Translations under genes and position numbers: made by a program
Notes under the pieces: model-generated
Database searches by the model: none
Told to the model about the DNA's origin: nothing
What the model saw: the letters and a program-made list of their open reading frames with translations, nothing else
Shown here: in pieces, positions 35,555 through 45,025 of the stretch
Numbering within the stretch: the first letter of the stretch is position 1
Layout: each line of letters opens with the position of its first letter
From: Ruminococcus sp.
Lineage (GTDB): Bacteria > Bacillota_A > Clostridia > Oscillospirales > Ruminococcaceae
Length of the DNA stretch: 64,000 bases
Assembly: GCF_016283395.1 (NCBI RefSeq)
Contig: NZ_JAEEMU010000037.1
Span: 62,001 to 126,000, forward strand
Direction of reading: 5' to 3'

Positions 35555-36634
35555 ATGAACAAAAGAAGGAAGCAATGGCGCAATGCTAAATTGTTAAAAG
35601 CAGGCACAGCGTTTTTCCTTTTAGTTCTTATATTTGGCGGAATAACTGCTGCAAAATATCTGATAAAGCATAACAGGCGTACTGTTCCTGATAGTGCTGT
35701 ATCGGACAGCTTTGTTGTAAGTACAGGCAAATTGTCTGAAGTTTCCGAATCTACTACAGAACAGGCAGGAAAAATGGCGGTGCCTTTTGTTATATTTCCT
35801 GAAAAGACGGACAAGTCTAAGGAGTTCACAAAAGATTATGACGCTAAGAATGCTATTCTGATAAATGTTGACGACAGAGAGGTTATCGCTTACAGAAATG
35901 AACAAATTAAACTGTATCCTGCGTCACTTACAAAAATAATGACGCTTATCGTTGCTGTCGAAAATATAGATGATCTTTCGGCTACTGTACCGATTACATA
36001 TGATATGGTAGCACCTTATATTGCTCTGGACGCTTCGAGGGCAGGATTTGAACCTGATGAAACGCCTACACTAAAGGATGTTTTGTATGGTATAATATTA
36101 TGCTCGGGAGCAGATGCCTCACTTGCGGCAGCTGAATATGTTGCAGGGAGTGAGAAGGCGTTTGTCAGACTTATGAATGACAAATGTAGGGAAATAGGCT
36201 TAAAATATACGAATTTTACAAATGTTGTCGGACTTCATGATAAAAATAATTACAGTACAGCCGAGAATATTGCGCTCATGCTTGAATACGCAATACAAAA
36301 TCCCGTCTGTCGTGAGGTCCTCTCAGCAGTTGAATATAAAGTTCCGTCTACGAAACAAAATCCTGAGGGATTAACATTTGAAAGTACACTTTTCAGCAGA
36401 ATGTACGGCGATGAAATGCCCGGGGTAAAGATTATCGGCGGAAAAACAGGATTTACAGATGAAGCAGGAAACTGCATGGCAACTTTTGCAGAGATAAACG
36501 AAAAGACATATATACTCGTGCTCTGCGGAGGCAAAACAAATTGGAATAATGTATATAATACGTTAAGCGCGTACAGCGTTTACTGCACAGGCGGTAAAGC
36601 ATATACGCCGCCTGAAAATAAAAAGCAGATATAG
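35555..36634 (+). CDS. D-alanyl-D-alanine carboxypeptidase (peptidase S11)
   Basis: 359 residues from ATG 35555. A basic N-terminus and one hydrophobic helix anchor or export it. The S11 active site has SxxK in YPASLTKIMTL and KTG in GGKTGFT. The middle motif reads CSGADAS where SxN (SGN) is usual, a variant I believe is tolerated in clostridial members. It would trim the terminal D-Ala from peptidoglycan stem peptides. The C-terminal beta-domain of DacF is absent or very short. It is the only one of the three neighbouring D-Ala-D-Ala peptidase-like genes with an intact nucleophile. Confidence 0.88.
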   Translation: MNKRRKQWRNAKLLKAGTAFFLLVLIFGGITAAKYLIKHNRRTVPDSAVSDSFVVSTGKLSEVSESTTEQAGKMAVPFVIFPEKTDKSKEFTKDYDAKNAILINVDDREVIAYRNEQIKLYPASLTKIMTLIVAVENIDDLSATVPITYDMVAPYIALDASRAGFEPDETPTLKDVLYGIILCSGADASLAAAEYVAGSEKAFVRLMNDKCREIGLKYTNFTNVVGLHDKNNYSTAENIALMLEYAIQNPVCREVLSAVEYKVPSTKQNPEGLTFESTLFSRMYGDEMPGVKIIGGKTGFTDEAGNCMATFAEINEKTYILVLCGGKTNWNNVYNTLSAYSVYCTGGKAYTPPENKKQI

Positions 36635-36680
36635 TAGGCGGCTTTTAAGTGTAGAACAACAAGCTTGGAGGATATGAACA

Positions 36681-37649
36681 ATGAGTGAGACTAAGAAATG
36701 CAGGCTCAGAGTGGGTCGTGTTTTTCTTGCAATGGGAATAACAGTCGGTACACTGTTCGGAGCTGATGCTTTGAGAAGAAGTTTTGATAGTCAGCAGCCA
36801 TATAATATAAAAGTTCATGGAGATTTTCGTAATTCGGCGGAGAATGTTGAGACTTCAACAGGCAGCAGTCTCTCATACGGAACATCAGATGAGGCAACAA
36901 CAGCTTTTGAAGGTATAAAATACTTGGGATACTCTGAGTTTGAGCTTTCAAAAGATGAGATATCTAAAGGTATCCTTTCTATCTATACTGATAAATCGCC
37001 TGCAAGAGCAAGTGACCAGGGACAAATGGTCGATCTTGCGGAAGAGAAAAATGAGTATTATTCTATTGTTGAAGGAAAGGTATCTCTTAATGAAAATGCC
37101 GCAGATGCTCTTAATCGTATGATGGAAAGCTATGCCAATGAAACAGGATTAGCAGACTTTATCGTTTACGGAACAACTGATACATTTACCGGTGAAAATT
37201 CATTCTGTCCACAGAAATTTAGCGAGTCTAAGGCAGGATACTGTGTTGATCTTGCTTTAAATGCGTACGGAAATATGCTCACATATGACGGCTGCGATGC
37301 TGAAGGCTGGATCGTTGAGAATTGTTGGAAGTACGGTTTTGTAGTTAGATATCCTGAGGGAAAGAAGGATAAGACCGGAAATGAGTATTGTCCATGGCAT
37401 CTCAGATATGTAGGCGAGGTCCATGCAGCCATAATGGCTAATAAGAAGATGTGCCTTGAAGAGTATCTGGATTATCTTGAGCAGTATACTTTTGAAGAAC
37501 CATATTCTTTTACATTCAATAATGAAGCATATCAGATATACAGCGTTTCGGGTGATGACGACAGACTTGAAACAAGAGTGCCTATATCAGGCAATTATGA
37601 GCTGTCAGGTGATAACAGAAACTCTGTTATTATAATGCAGAAAAATTGA
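36681..37649 (+). CDS. VanY/M15B-like protein with substituted active site
   Basis: 322 residues with one N-terminal membrane helix. The C-terminal part follows the VanY (peptidase M15B) framework: FSESKAGYCVDL for S-x-H-xx-G-x-x-x-D, GWIVENCWKYGFVVRYP, and CPWHLRYVG for E-x-W-H-xx-YVG. The first zinc His is Ser and the catalytic Glu is Cys; the Asp and the last His remain. It is thus unlikely to be a working zinc carboxypeptidase and may bind peptidoglycan peptides or act structurally. It starts 47 bases after the S11 gene with GGAGG and no clear promoter, so the two are probably co-transcribed. Confidence 0.75.
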   Translation: MSETKKCRLRVGRVFLAMGITVGTLFGADALRRSFDSQQPYNIKVHGDFRNSAENVETSTGSSLSYGTSDEATTAFEGIKYLGYSEFELSKDEISKGILSIYTDKSPARASDQGQMVDLAEEKNEYYSIVEGKVSLNENAADALNRMMESYANETGLADFIVYGTTDTFTGENSFCPQKFSESKAGYCVDLALNAYGNMLTYDGCDAEGWIVENCWKYGFVVRYPEGKKDKTGNEYCPWHLRYVGEVHAAIMANKKMCLEEYLDYLEQYTFEEPYSFTFNNEAYQIYSVSGDDDRLETRVPISGNYELSGDNRNSVIIMQKN

Positions 37650-37654
37650 AGATA

Positions 37655-37682
37655 GAGGAGCAGTTTTTACTGCTCCTTTTCA
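37655..37682 (+). terminator. Terminator after the VanY-like gene
   Basis: GGAGCAG (37657-37663) pairs with CTGCTCC (37670-37676), followed by TTTT. Confidence 0.8.
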
Positions 37683-37725
37683 TTTTATACTGTTTACCTG
37701 CATAGTATTATCTGAGGTGATATTT

Positions 37726-38862
37726 ATGCGGATATGCTTCAGATCAATACTGCTTTTGATCTGTATCATTGTTTCAATGACCTGTATCAGCGCAGATAAG
37801 AATATAGATAATGAAATAGAGGCTTACGTCCTCATGGAAGCAGAAACAGGAACAATTCTTGAGGCTAAAAACGAAAATGTAAGAATTAATGCAGGCTATC
37901 TTACAAAGTTAATGAGTATTCTCGTTGTTGCAAAGCATATTGAAAGCGGTGAGTTAGCTATTGATGATGAGATTACTGCTTCTGATAAAGTAAGCGGAAC
38001 AAAGGGCTCGGTGATATGGCTTCAAAGCGGAGATAAAATATCAGTCGATGAACTTCTAAAGGCTGTTATAATCGGCAACGCTAATGATGCTATGACTGTT
38101 CTTGCAGAAGCTGTTTCGGGTGATGTGGATACATTCGTTATGGATATGAATGGAGAAGCTTTTGATATTGGACTTCGTGACTCTTATTTTGTTTCTCCTT
38201 ACGGATATGCTGATGAACGCGAATACACAACTGCGTATGATATGGCACTTATATGTTCAAGGCTTTCTAAATATGTTTTTTTGCAGCCATACTTCAAAAC
38301 ATGGCGCGATTTTATAAAGAATGAACAGGTCGAGCTTGTAAGTGAGAATGATCTTACAAGAAACTATGAGCCGCATATCGGCTTTAAAGCTTGTCATTCT
38401 TCCGAAGATCGCTATTTTTTAGCTGAGGGCGGTATAAACTCAGGTGGCAACACTTTTATTTCTGTTGTTTTAGGTGCGGAAAATGAAGATATATCCTTTA
38501 AAAAAGGACGAGAGCTACTGAAAAGAGCATTTTCAAGCTATAAAGTTGTCTCTACGGAGTTCCCTGAAGAAATGCTCGTGCCTTTAAAAGTTAAAAATGG
38601 TGAGTGCTCAGCTGTAGAGATCGGTATAAAAGAGCAGGGGAAAGCCGCTGTGCCCAAAGGTGATAAAGAGGTAAGAACAAAAGTCGTTATTCCTGAATAT
38701 ATCACTGCTCCCGTATATGAAGGTCAGCCTGTAGGTGTTGTTGCATTCTATAATGGTGATACTCTTGTTTTTGAGACTGATATCATGATAAAAAGCAGTG
38801 TTCGTGCGCTTACCTTGAATTACGTTTTGAAGCAAACATTGCTTAAAATGATAGAAAAATAA
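37726..38862 (+). CDS. Catalytically dead penicillin-binding protein of the S11 fold
   Basis: 378 residues from ATG 37726, with GAGGTGA five bases upstream. There is a signal peptide or anchor at the N-terminus. The architecture is that of DacF/PBP5, with an S11 domain and a C-terminal beta-domain (PEEMLVPLKVKNGE, VPKGDKE, AFYNGDTLV), then a hydrophobic anchor-like end. All three catalytic motifs are changed: SxxK is YLTK (INAGYLTKLMS), SxN is NAN (GNANDAM), KTG is KAC (GFKACHS). The fold is otherwise well kept, so it is selected for something other than peptidase activity, such as binding stem peptides or antibiotics, or scaffolding. Confidence 0.82.
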   Translation: MRICFRSILLLICIIVSMTCISADKNIDNEIEAYVLMEAETGTILEAKNENVRINAGYLTKLMSILVVAKHIESGELAIDDEITASDKVSGTKGSVIWLQSGDKISVDELLKAVIIGNANDAMTVLAEAVSGDVDTFVMDMNGEAFDIGLRDSYFVSPYGYADEREYTTAYDMALICSRLSKYVFLQPYFKTWRDFIKNEQVELVSENDLTRNYEPHIGFKACHSSEDRYFLAEGGINSGGNTFISVVLGAENEDISFKKGRELLKRAFSSYKVVSTEFPEEMLVPLKVKNGECSAVEIGIKEQGKAAVPKGDKEVRTKVVIPEYITAPVYEGQPVGVVAFYNGDTLVFETDIMIKSSVRALTLNYVLKQTLLKMIEK

Positions 38863-38913
38863 CTCTGAATTTGTCGGGATTGTACAAATGTTGGAAATGT
38901 TATGTAAAGGTAC

Positions 38914-38942
38914 TTGAAAAATAATCAAAAATATAGTATCAT
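38914..38942 (+). promoter_or_regulatory. Promoter of pgi
   Basis: TTGAAA (38914-38919), 17 bases, TATCAT (38937-38942). In the short leader TGTATGG (38962-38968) and CCATACA (38973-38979) form a small hairpin just before the GGAGG, which could tune translation. Confidence 0.6.
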
Positions 38943-38997
38943 AAAGATGGTAAATTATATTTGTATGGTTTTCCATACATATTGGAGGTAAATTTTA

Positions 38998-40332
38998 ATG
39001 TCATTAAAACTCAACACCAAATACTTGAAGGATTTCGTCAATGCTGACGAACTCGCAGGAATCAAGGCACAGGTTGAGGCTGCTGCACAGTCTCTCCAGA
39101 GCAAAACAGGTCTTGGCAATGACTTCTTAGGCTGGGTGGATCTTCCTACTGCTTATGATAAGGAAGAATTTTCTCGTATAAAGGCAGCTGCTGAGAGAAT
39201 CAAGGCTAATTCCGATATTCTTATCGTTATTGGTATCGGTGGTTCTTACCTTGGTGCAAGAGCTGCTATCGAGCTTCTTAAATCACCTCTTTATAATAAT
39301 ATGAAGAAGGATACACCTGACATTTATTATGTCGGAAACAGTATCAATCCTGCTTATCTTAACGAGATCATCGCTCTTTGCGAAGGCAAGGACTTCTCTG
39401 TAAATGTTATATCTAAGTCAGGTACAACTACAGAGCCTGCACTTGCATTCCGTATCTTCAAGAAAATGGTTGAGGATAAATATGGTAAGGAAGAGGCAAA
39501 GAATCGTATCTTTGCTACAACTGACAAGGCAAGAGGAACTCTCAAGAACCTTTCTGATGCAGAAGGCTACGAGACATTCGTTATTCCTGATGATGTTGGA
39601 GGACGTTTCTCTGTTCTTACAGCTGTTGGCCTTCTTCCTATCGCAGTTGCAGGCTGTGACATTGACGCTCTTATGAAGGGAGCTGCTAAAGCACAGGCTG
39701 ATTTCTGCGCTGATTTTGATAATAATGACTGCTATAAATACGCTGCACTCAGAAACATCCTTTACAGAAAGGGCAAGTCTGTAGAAATGCTCGTTTCTTA
39801 CGATCCAAGCTTCGTTATGATGTCTGAGTGGTACAAGCAGCTCTTCGGCGAGAGTGAAGGCAAGGACAACAAGGGTATATTCCCTTCAGCTGCTGTATTT
39901 TCAACTGATCTTCACTCTATGGGACAGTATATCCAGGACGGTGCAAGAATTCTTTTCGAGACTGTTGTTGATATAAAGAAGCCAAAGACAGATCTCTTCC
40001 TCGAGCCTGATGCTGAGAACCTTGATGGTCTTAACTTCCTTACAAATCAGAATATGTCTGTTGTTAACAGAAAAGCATTTGAGGGTACTGTTCTCGCTCA
40101 TACAGAGGGCGGAGTTCCTAATATTATTCTTGAACTTGACGACACTACAGAAGAAAGCGTCGGCTATATGATCTACTTCTTCGAGAAGGCTTGCGCAATT
40201 TCGGGCTATGTACTTGGTGTAAATCCGTTCAATCAGCCGGGTGTTGAGAGTTATAAATCAAATATGTTCGCTCTTCTCGGCAAGCCGGGATATGAGGGAG
40301 CTAAGGCTGCTCTTGAAGCTAAGCTCGGCTGA
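38998..40332 (+). CDS. pgi: Glucose-6-phosphate isomerase
   Basis: 444 residues, the short Firmicutes form. [35 protein letters not shown], the catalytic Glu region [13 protein letters not shown] and the closing [13 protein letters not shown] are all present. It interconverts glucose-6-phosphate and fructose-6-phosphate in glycolysis. GGAGG lies 11 bases upstream of the ATG. Codon use looks strongly biased, in line with high expression. Confidence 0.97.
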   Translation: MSLKLNTKYLKDFVNADELAGIKAQVEAAAQSLQSKTGLGNDFLGWVDLPTAYDKEEFSRIKAAAERIKANSDILIVIGIGGSYLGARAAIELLKSPLYNNMKKDTPDIYYVGNSINPAYLNEIIALCEGKDFSVNVISKSGTTTEPALAFRIFKKMVEDKYGKEEAKNRIFATTDKARGTLKNLSDAEGYETFVIPDDVGGRFSVLTAVGLLPIAVAGCDIDALMKGAAKAQADFCADFDNNDCYKYAALRNILYRKGKSVEMLVSYDPSFVMMSEWYKQLFGESEGKDNKGIFPSAAVFSTDLHSMGQYIQDGARILFETVVDIKKPKTDLFLEPDAENLDGLNFLTNQNMSVVNRKAFEGTVLAHTEGGVPNIILELDDTTEESVGYMIYFFEKACAISGYVLGVNPFNQPGVESYKSNMFALLGKPGYEGAKAALEAKLG

Positions 40333-40402
40333 TAAGTCTGTTTAGCTCATAATGCAGAACTAAATACGTCACAAATGCCGTGAGGCACGGAAGGAGTAAA
40401 TT

Positions 40403-40810
40403 ATGATTAAACTTATTACAGGAAAAAAAGGCACAGGTAAAACAAAGATACTCATCGATAATATCAATGAGGCTGTAAAGTCAACAAACGGAAATCTTGT
40501 TTGCATCGAAAAAGGTGACAATATCAGACGTTCTATCAGCTTCAGAGTAAGATGGTGCGATACTGAGAGCTTTGCTATCGAAGGTGCTGATGCATTCTAC
40601 GGCTTCGTTGCAGGTATGCTCGCAGGCAACTATGATATAAAGGACGTTTTCGTTGACGGTATCCTCAAGATCGTTGGCCGTGACTATGATGTTCTCGGTA
40701 CACTTTTTGAGAAGCTTGACAAGCTTACAGGTGAAGAAGCTACTATCGTTTTCACAGTTTCAGCTGATGCTTCTGAGCTTCCTGAGAGCGTTAAGCAGTT
40801 CATTAAGTAA
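40403..40810 (+). CDS. Small P-loop protein of unknown function
   Basis: 135 residues. The Walker A GKKGTGKTK is at residues 7-15. A plausible Walker B is the hydrophobic strand DVFVDGIL, with FVD. No helicase, kinase or GTPase signature follows, and the protein is too short for a full AAA+ domain. It lies 70 bases after pgi with AAGGAG and may share its transcript. I do not recognise the family's function. Confidence 0.7.
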   Translation: MIKLITGKKGTGKTKILIDNINEAVKSTNGNLVCIEKGDNIRRSISFRVRWCDTESFAIEGADAFYGFVAGMLAGNYDIKDVFVDGILKIVGRDYDVLGTLFEKLDKLTGEEATIVFTVSADASELPESVKQFIK

Positions 40811-40845
40811 GTCATTAAAAAAAGTGAAATTTTTACACTGAACTA

Positions 40846-40874
40846 TTGACATATTTTGACGTTTGGTGTATAAT
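40846..40874 (+). promoter_or_regulatory. Promoter of yceD-rpmF
   Basis: TTGACA (40846-40851), 17 bases, TATAAT (40869-40874), a consensus promoter 31 bases before the start. Confidence 0.88.
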
Positions 40875-40904
40875 ATATTTTATGGTGCTCTGAAGGATAG
40901 TTGT

Positions 40905-41354
40905 ATGAAGATCAATTTAAAGCAGATATTCAATATTGTCGGAGAGTCAAAGGAGTTTTCTTATGAGATCTCCGCAGATGAATTTGGTGATATCAAGGGC
41001 TATGTTTTTAAATCACCTGTTAGTCTGAGTGGAAAATTCCATAACAGGGCAGGAGTAGTATATTTAAACTATTCTGCGGCTTTTGAGCTTCTCCATACTT
41101 GCGACAGATGCTTAAAGGAATTTTCAAGAGATTATGATCTAAGCTTCGACCATATTGTTGTTCCTTTCATTAGCAATGATGATAATGATGATTATATAGT
41201 TGCAGATGGTGAGAGCATTGAATTGAATGAAATTGCACTGACTGATATGCTTCTCAGTCTTCCTACTAAAAATCTTTGCAAAGATGATTGTAAAGGTCTT
41301 TGTATGGTTTGCGGCTGTGATCTTAACGAGGGTCAGTGTGATCATCTTAATTAA
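40905..41354 (+). CDS. DUF177 (YceD) family protein
   Basis: 149 residues from ATG 40905 (AAGGA upstream); a longer frame to 40863 would begin within the promoter. CDRCLKEF and the C-terminal CKDDCKGLCMVCGCDLNEG, a cysteine-rich knot, are the YceD/DUF177 signature. The family is linked with ribosome biogenesis and with 23S rRNA maturation in plants and bacteria. It lies directly upstream of rpmF, its near-universal partner. Confidence 0.9.
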   Translation: MKINLKQIFNIVGESKEFSYEISADEFGDIKGYVFKSPVSLSGKFHNRAGVVYLNYSAAFELLHTCDRCLKEFSRDYDLSFDHIVVPFISNDDNDDYIVADGESIELNEIALTDMLLSLPTKNLCKDDCKGLCMVCGCDLNEGQCDHLN

Positions 41355-41388
41355 TCTGAGCTGTGAAGCTCTTTAAGGAGGTGCCAGA

Positions 41389-41574
41389 ATGGCTGTACCG
41401 AAGAGAAAAACTTCCAAGGCAAGACGTGATAAGAGACGTAGTGCTGTTTGGAAGCTTGAAGCACCCGCAATGTCAAAGTGTGATAACTGCGGCGCATATA
41501 AGGCTCCGCATAAGGTTTGCAAAAATTGCGGATTCTATAAGGGCGTTGAGGTCCTTAAGATCGACGCTGAATAA
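41389..41574 (+). CDS. rpmF: 50S ribosomal protein bL32
   Basis: 61 residues. [18 protein letters not shown] is the classic L32 start. CDNCG and CKNCG make this the zinc-binding form, as opposed to the zinc-free form kept for zinc starvation. AAGGAGGTG precedes the ATG. It is followed by a terminator. Confidence 0.97.
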   Translation: MAVPKRKTSKARRDKRRSAVWKLEAPAMSKCDNCGAYKAPHKVCKNCGFYKGVEVLKIDAE

Positions 41575-41592
41575 TCGGCTTGATCCGATAAA

Positions 41593-41631
41593 AGAGAAGG
41601 AGAGGAGGAGAGATCCTTCTCTCCTTTTTAA
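41593..41631 (+). terminator. Terminator after rpmF
   Basis: AGAGAAGGA (41593-41601) pairs with TCCTTCTCT (41614-41622), followed by CCTTTTTA. Confidence 0.75.
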
Positions 41632-41648
41632 GTGTATGGAGTAATTTT

Positions 41649-42950
41649 ATGGTTAAGATCAACAGCGTTATGCATGGTTCTCCGTGTGACAAACACGGAA
41701 TTCAAAGCGGCGACACACTCGTCAGAATAAATGGTCATGACATTAAAGATGTTCTTGATTATATGTACTATGCTGCGGATACTGATATTACCCTTGAAAT
41801 TGTAAGGGACGATGTCCCTTTGACAATACATATAAATAAGGACGAATATGACGATCTTGGACTTGAGTTTGAAACTTTCCTGATGGATAAGAAACAGTCA
41901 TGCAGTAATAAATGCGTGTTCTGTTTTATTGATCAGATGCCGCCTGGAATGAGAGAAACTCTATATTTTAAAGACGATGATGCAAGATTGTCTTTTTTGC
42001 AGGGCAATTATGTTACTCTTACCAATATGAAGCAGGAAGATATTGACAGAATTATCGAAATGAAGCTCAATATCAATGTTTCAGTCCATACAACAAACCC
42101 TGAATTACGTGTTAAAATGATGCATAATCGTTTTGCAGGTGAAAAGCTCAAATTCATCTGGCAGCTTGCTGAAAACGGTATTAAGCTCAATTGTCAGATC
42201 GTGTGCTGTCCGGGACTTAATGACGGTGACGAGCTCAGACGTTCATTAACAGATCTTGGTACTCTTATGCCCAATATAACAAGTATGGCTGTTGTTCCTG
42301 TAGGAGTTACAAAATTCCGTCAGGGATTATATCCTCTTGTTGGATTTGATAAAAAAGGCGCAGGAGAAACTATCGACATAATTGAAGAATTTCAACAGAT
42401 ATTCCTCAAAAAATTCGGTACAAGAACTGTTTTCCCGTCAGATGAGTTTTATCTGATAGCTGAGAGAGAGCTTCCTCCTATGGAAGCGTACGAAGATTTC
42501 TCGCAGTATGAAAACGGAGTCGGAATGCTCCGTTCTTTGATAGACGAGTTTGAAAAAGCTCTTGAAATAGCCGAGTGGGAAGGCGGCGAACGCCATGTTT
42601 CCATTGCTACAGGCTATTCCGCTTTTGGTACTATAAATATGCTTGCCAAAATGGCTGAGGAAAGTTTTCCAATGCTGAAATGTGATGTTTATCGTATCCG
42701 AAATGACTTTTTTGGTGATACTATCACAGTTACAGGTCTTATAACCGCACAGGATCTTATCGCTCAGCTGAGCGGAAAGGATCTTGGAGCTAATCTTCTC
42801 TTGTCTCAGGCTATGGTGAGACGAGATTCAGATGTTTTTCTTGACAATCTTACAATAGGTGATGTTGAGAAAGCACTTAATGTAAAAATACGTACTACGC
42901 CAAGTGACGGCTATGAGTTGCTTGACGCAATAATGGGAATTGAATATTAG
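41649..42950 (+). CDS. DUF512 protein, PDZ-like plus radical SAM-type iron-sulfur domain
   Basis: 433 residues. A small PDZ-like domain (HGIQSGDTLVRINGHDI) is followed by CSNKCVFCFIDQMP, a Cys-x3-Cys-x2-Cys motif as in radical SAM enzymes, and a C-terminal DUF512 domain. Members are known as putative radical SAM enzymes (TIGR03279 type) in Clostridia and Cyanobacteria. The reaction is unknown. It sits 44 bases upstream of der, a recurrent neighbourhood that suggests a ribosome-related task. Confidence 0.88.
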   Translation: MVKINSVMHGSPCDKHGIQSGDTLVRINGHDIKDVLDYMYYAADTDITLEIVRDDVPLTIHINKDEYDDLGLEFETFLMDKKQSCSNKCVFCFIDQMPPGMRETLYFKDDDARLSFLQGNYVTLTNMKQEDIDRIIEMKLNINVSVHTTNPELRVKMMHNRFAGEKLKFIWQLAENGIKLNCQIVCCPGLNDGDELRRSLTDLGTLMPNITSMAVVPVGVTKFRQGLYPLVGFDKKGAGETIDIIEEFQQIFLKKFGTRTVFPSDEFYLIAERELPPMEAYEDFSQYENGVGMLRSLIDEFEKALEIAEWEGGERHVSIATGYSAFGTINMLAKMAEESFPMLKCDVYRIRNDFFGDTITVTGLITAQDLIAQLSGKDLGANLLLSQAMVRRDSDVFLDNLTIGDVEKALNVKIRTTPSDGYELLDAIMGIEY

Positions 42951-42994
42951 TTGTGAATTATCACACTTTAAGATATGAAAGGGGATGTAGAAAT

Positions 42995-44323
42995 ATGTCA
43001 TTACCGATAGTTGCAGTTGTTGGACGACCTAATGTTGGTAAATCAACGCTATTTAACAAGCTTATCGGACAGAGACTTTCAATAGTTGAGGATACCCCCG
43101 GTGTTACACGTGATCGAATTTATTCTAAATGTGAATGGCGAGGAAAGGAATTCATGGTAGTTGACACAGGCGGTATAGAGCCTGACAGCAATGATGTTAT
43201 CCTTGCCCAGATGAGAAGACAGTCTGAACTTGCTATTGAAAAAGCAGATGTTATTGTTTTTGTAACGGATATAAAATGCGGTGTAACTGCTGATGACTAT
43301 GCTGTAGCTCAGATGCTTCTGAAAAGCGGAAAGCCCATTGTTCTTGCGGTTAACAAGGTGGACAGCCTTGGAGATCCGCCTATGGAGCTTTACGAGTTTT
43401 ATAATCTTGGACTTGGTGATCCGTATCCTATTTCATCTGTTCATGGTCATGGTACTGGTGATATGCTTGATAAGGTGTATGAAAGCCTTCCTGACAGCGA
43501 AGAAACAGAATATGACGAGGATCATATCAAGGTCGCTGTTATCGGAAAGCCTAATGCAGGAAAATCTTCACTTATCAACAAGATCGCAGGTGAAGAACGT
43601 GTTATTGTTTCGGATATAGCAGGAACTACCCGTGATTCAACGGATACAGTTATCGAAAATGAATACGGTAAATTCGTATTTATCGATACAGCAGGCATAC
43701 GAAAAAAATCGAAAGTAACTGAAAAAGTAGAGCATTACAGTGTTCTCAGAGCTTATATGGCTGTTGACAGGGCAGACGTATGTGTTATTATGCTTGATGC
43801 TGCTGAGGGATTTACAGAGCAGGACTCCAAAGTTGCAGGATATGCACATGAGCAGGGTAAGGCATGTGTTGTTGCTGTGAATAAATGGGATCTTGTAGAA
43901 AAAAATGACAAGACCATGCAGGAGTACAGAACAAAGCTTGAAAATGATTTCAGCTTTATGTCTTATGTTCCATTTGTATTCATTTCTGCTAAAACAGGAC
44001 AGCGTATAAATAAACTCTATGAGCTTATCAAGTATGTCTATGAACAGAACAGTATGAGAATATCAACAGGTATGCTCAATGATGTACTTGCTTATGCAAC
44101 AACAAGAGTCCAGCCGCCATCGGATAAGGGAAGAAGGCTGAAAATATACTACATGACTCAGCCTTCCACGAAGCCTCCGACTTTCGTAACGTTTGTAAAT
44201 CGTGCTGATCTGTTCCATTTTTCGTACAGAAGATATATCGAAAATCAGATACGTTCAACATTCGGACTCGAAGGCACTCCCGTAAGATTTATTGTACGTG
44301 AGAGGGGAGGAAATGATAAATAA
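42995..44323 (+). CDS. der: Ribosome biogenesis GTPase Der (EngA)
   Basis: 442 residues from ATG 42995, with AAAGGGG upstream. It has two tandem G domains: GRPNVGKST, DTPGVTRD and NKVD in the first, then GKPNAGKSS, DIAGTTRDS and NKWD in the second. A C-terminal KH-like domain follows. Der assembles the 50S subunit. Its TAA shares a base with the plsY ATG (TAATG). Confidence 0.97.
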   Translation: MSLPIVAVVGRPNVGKSTLFNKLIGQRLSIVEDTPGVTRDRIYSKCEWRGKEFMVVDTGGIEPDSNDVILAQMRRQSELAIEKADVIVFVTDIKCGVTADDYAVAQMLLKSGKPIVLAVNKVDSLGDPPMELYEFYNLGLGDPYPISSVHGHGTGDMLDKVYESLPDSEETEYDEDHIKVAVIGKPNAGKSSLINKIAGEERVIVSDIAGTTRDSTDTVIENEYGKFVFIDTAGIRKKSKVTEKVEHYSVLRAYMAVDRADVCVIMLDAAEGFTEQDSKVAGYAHEQGKACVVAVNKWDLVEKNDKTMQEYRTKLENDFSFMSYVPFVFISAKTGQRINKLYELIKYVYEQNSMRISTGMLNDVLAYATTRVQPPSDKGRRLKIYYMTQPSTKPPTFVTFVNRADLFHFSYRRYIENQIRSTFGLEGTPVRFIVRERGGNDK

Positions 44324-44997
44324 TGAAGTTATTTTTATCAATTTTAACAGCTGCCGGTTTAGGATATTTTCTGGGCAGTATCAATTTCTCGATCATTGTC
44401 GTTAGAATGATGACAGGAAGAGATATCCGTGATATGGGCAGCAAAAATGCAGGTCTTACCAATACATTAAGATGTGCAGGAAAGAGCTGTGCTCTTATGA
44501 CGCTTATCGGTGATCTTGCTAAAGGTATAATAGCAGTAGCTCTTTCAAGAGGAGTATGTCATTTGCTCCATGCTGGCATGATGCCGGGAAATGATACACA
44601 TTATATTGGATATATAGCAGGCTTTTTTGCTATAATAGGCCATGTTTTCCCGATATACTACGGATTTAAGGGCGGAAAAGGAGTACTTGTCGGTGCTGCC
44701 TCGTTCCTTGCTGTAGATTATAAAGTTTTTCTTGCACTTATTGCGATATTTGCAGTTATTCTTGCACTTTCAAAATATGTATCCCTTGCTTCTATTATTT
44801 CAACAACATACTGTCCTATTGCAACTCTGCTTATGTCGTGGCTTATAGACGGATATACATTTGGAAGAAGCTTTATCTATATGCTGTTGTCTTTGCCTAT
44901 GGCAGCGATGGTAATATGGATGCACAGATCAAATATCCAACGCCTTATTGACGGAAATGAGAATAAATTTTCATTCAACAAAATAAATATTAACTGA
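44323..44997 (+). CDS. plsY: Glycerol-3-phosphate acyltransferase (acyl-phosphate dependent)
   Basis: 224 residues with about five membrane helices. The three PlsY motifs are present: GSINFS near the start, DMGSKNAGLTNTLR, and GHVFPIYYGFKGGKG. It transfers acyl from acyl-phosphate to sn-glycerol-3-phosphate, the first step of phospholipid synthesis. It is followed directly by gpsA, which makes its substrate, and both lie downstream of der. Confidence 0.95.
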   Translation: MKLFLSILTAAGLGYFLGSINFSIIVVRMMTGRDIRDMGSKNAGLTNTLRCAGKSCALMTLIGDLAKGIIAVALSRGVCHLLHAGMMPGNDTHYIGYIAGFFAIIGHVFPIYYGFKGGKGVLVGAASFLAVDYKVFLALIAIFAVILALSKYVSLASIISTTYCPIATLLMSWLIDGYTFGRSFIYMLLSLPMAAMVIWMHRSNIQRLIDGNENKFSFNKININ

Positions 44998-45025
44998 GGC
45001 TTTCAGCCGAAAGGAGTGAAATGCT

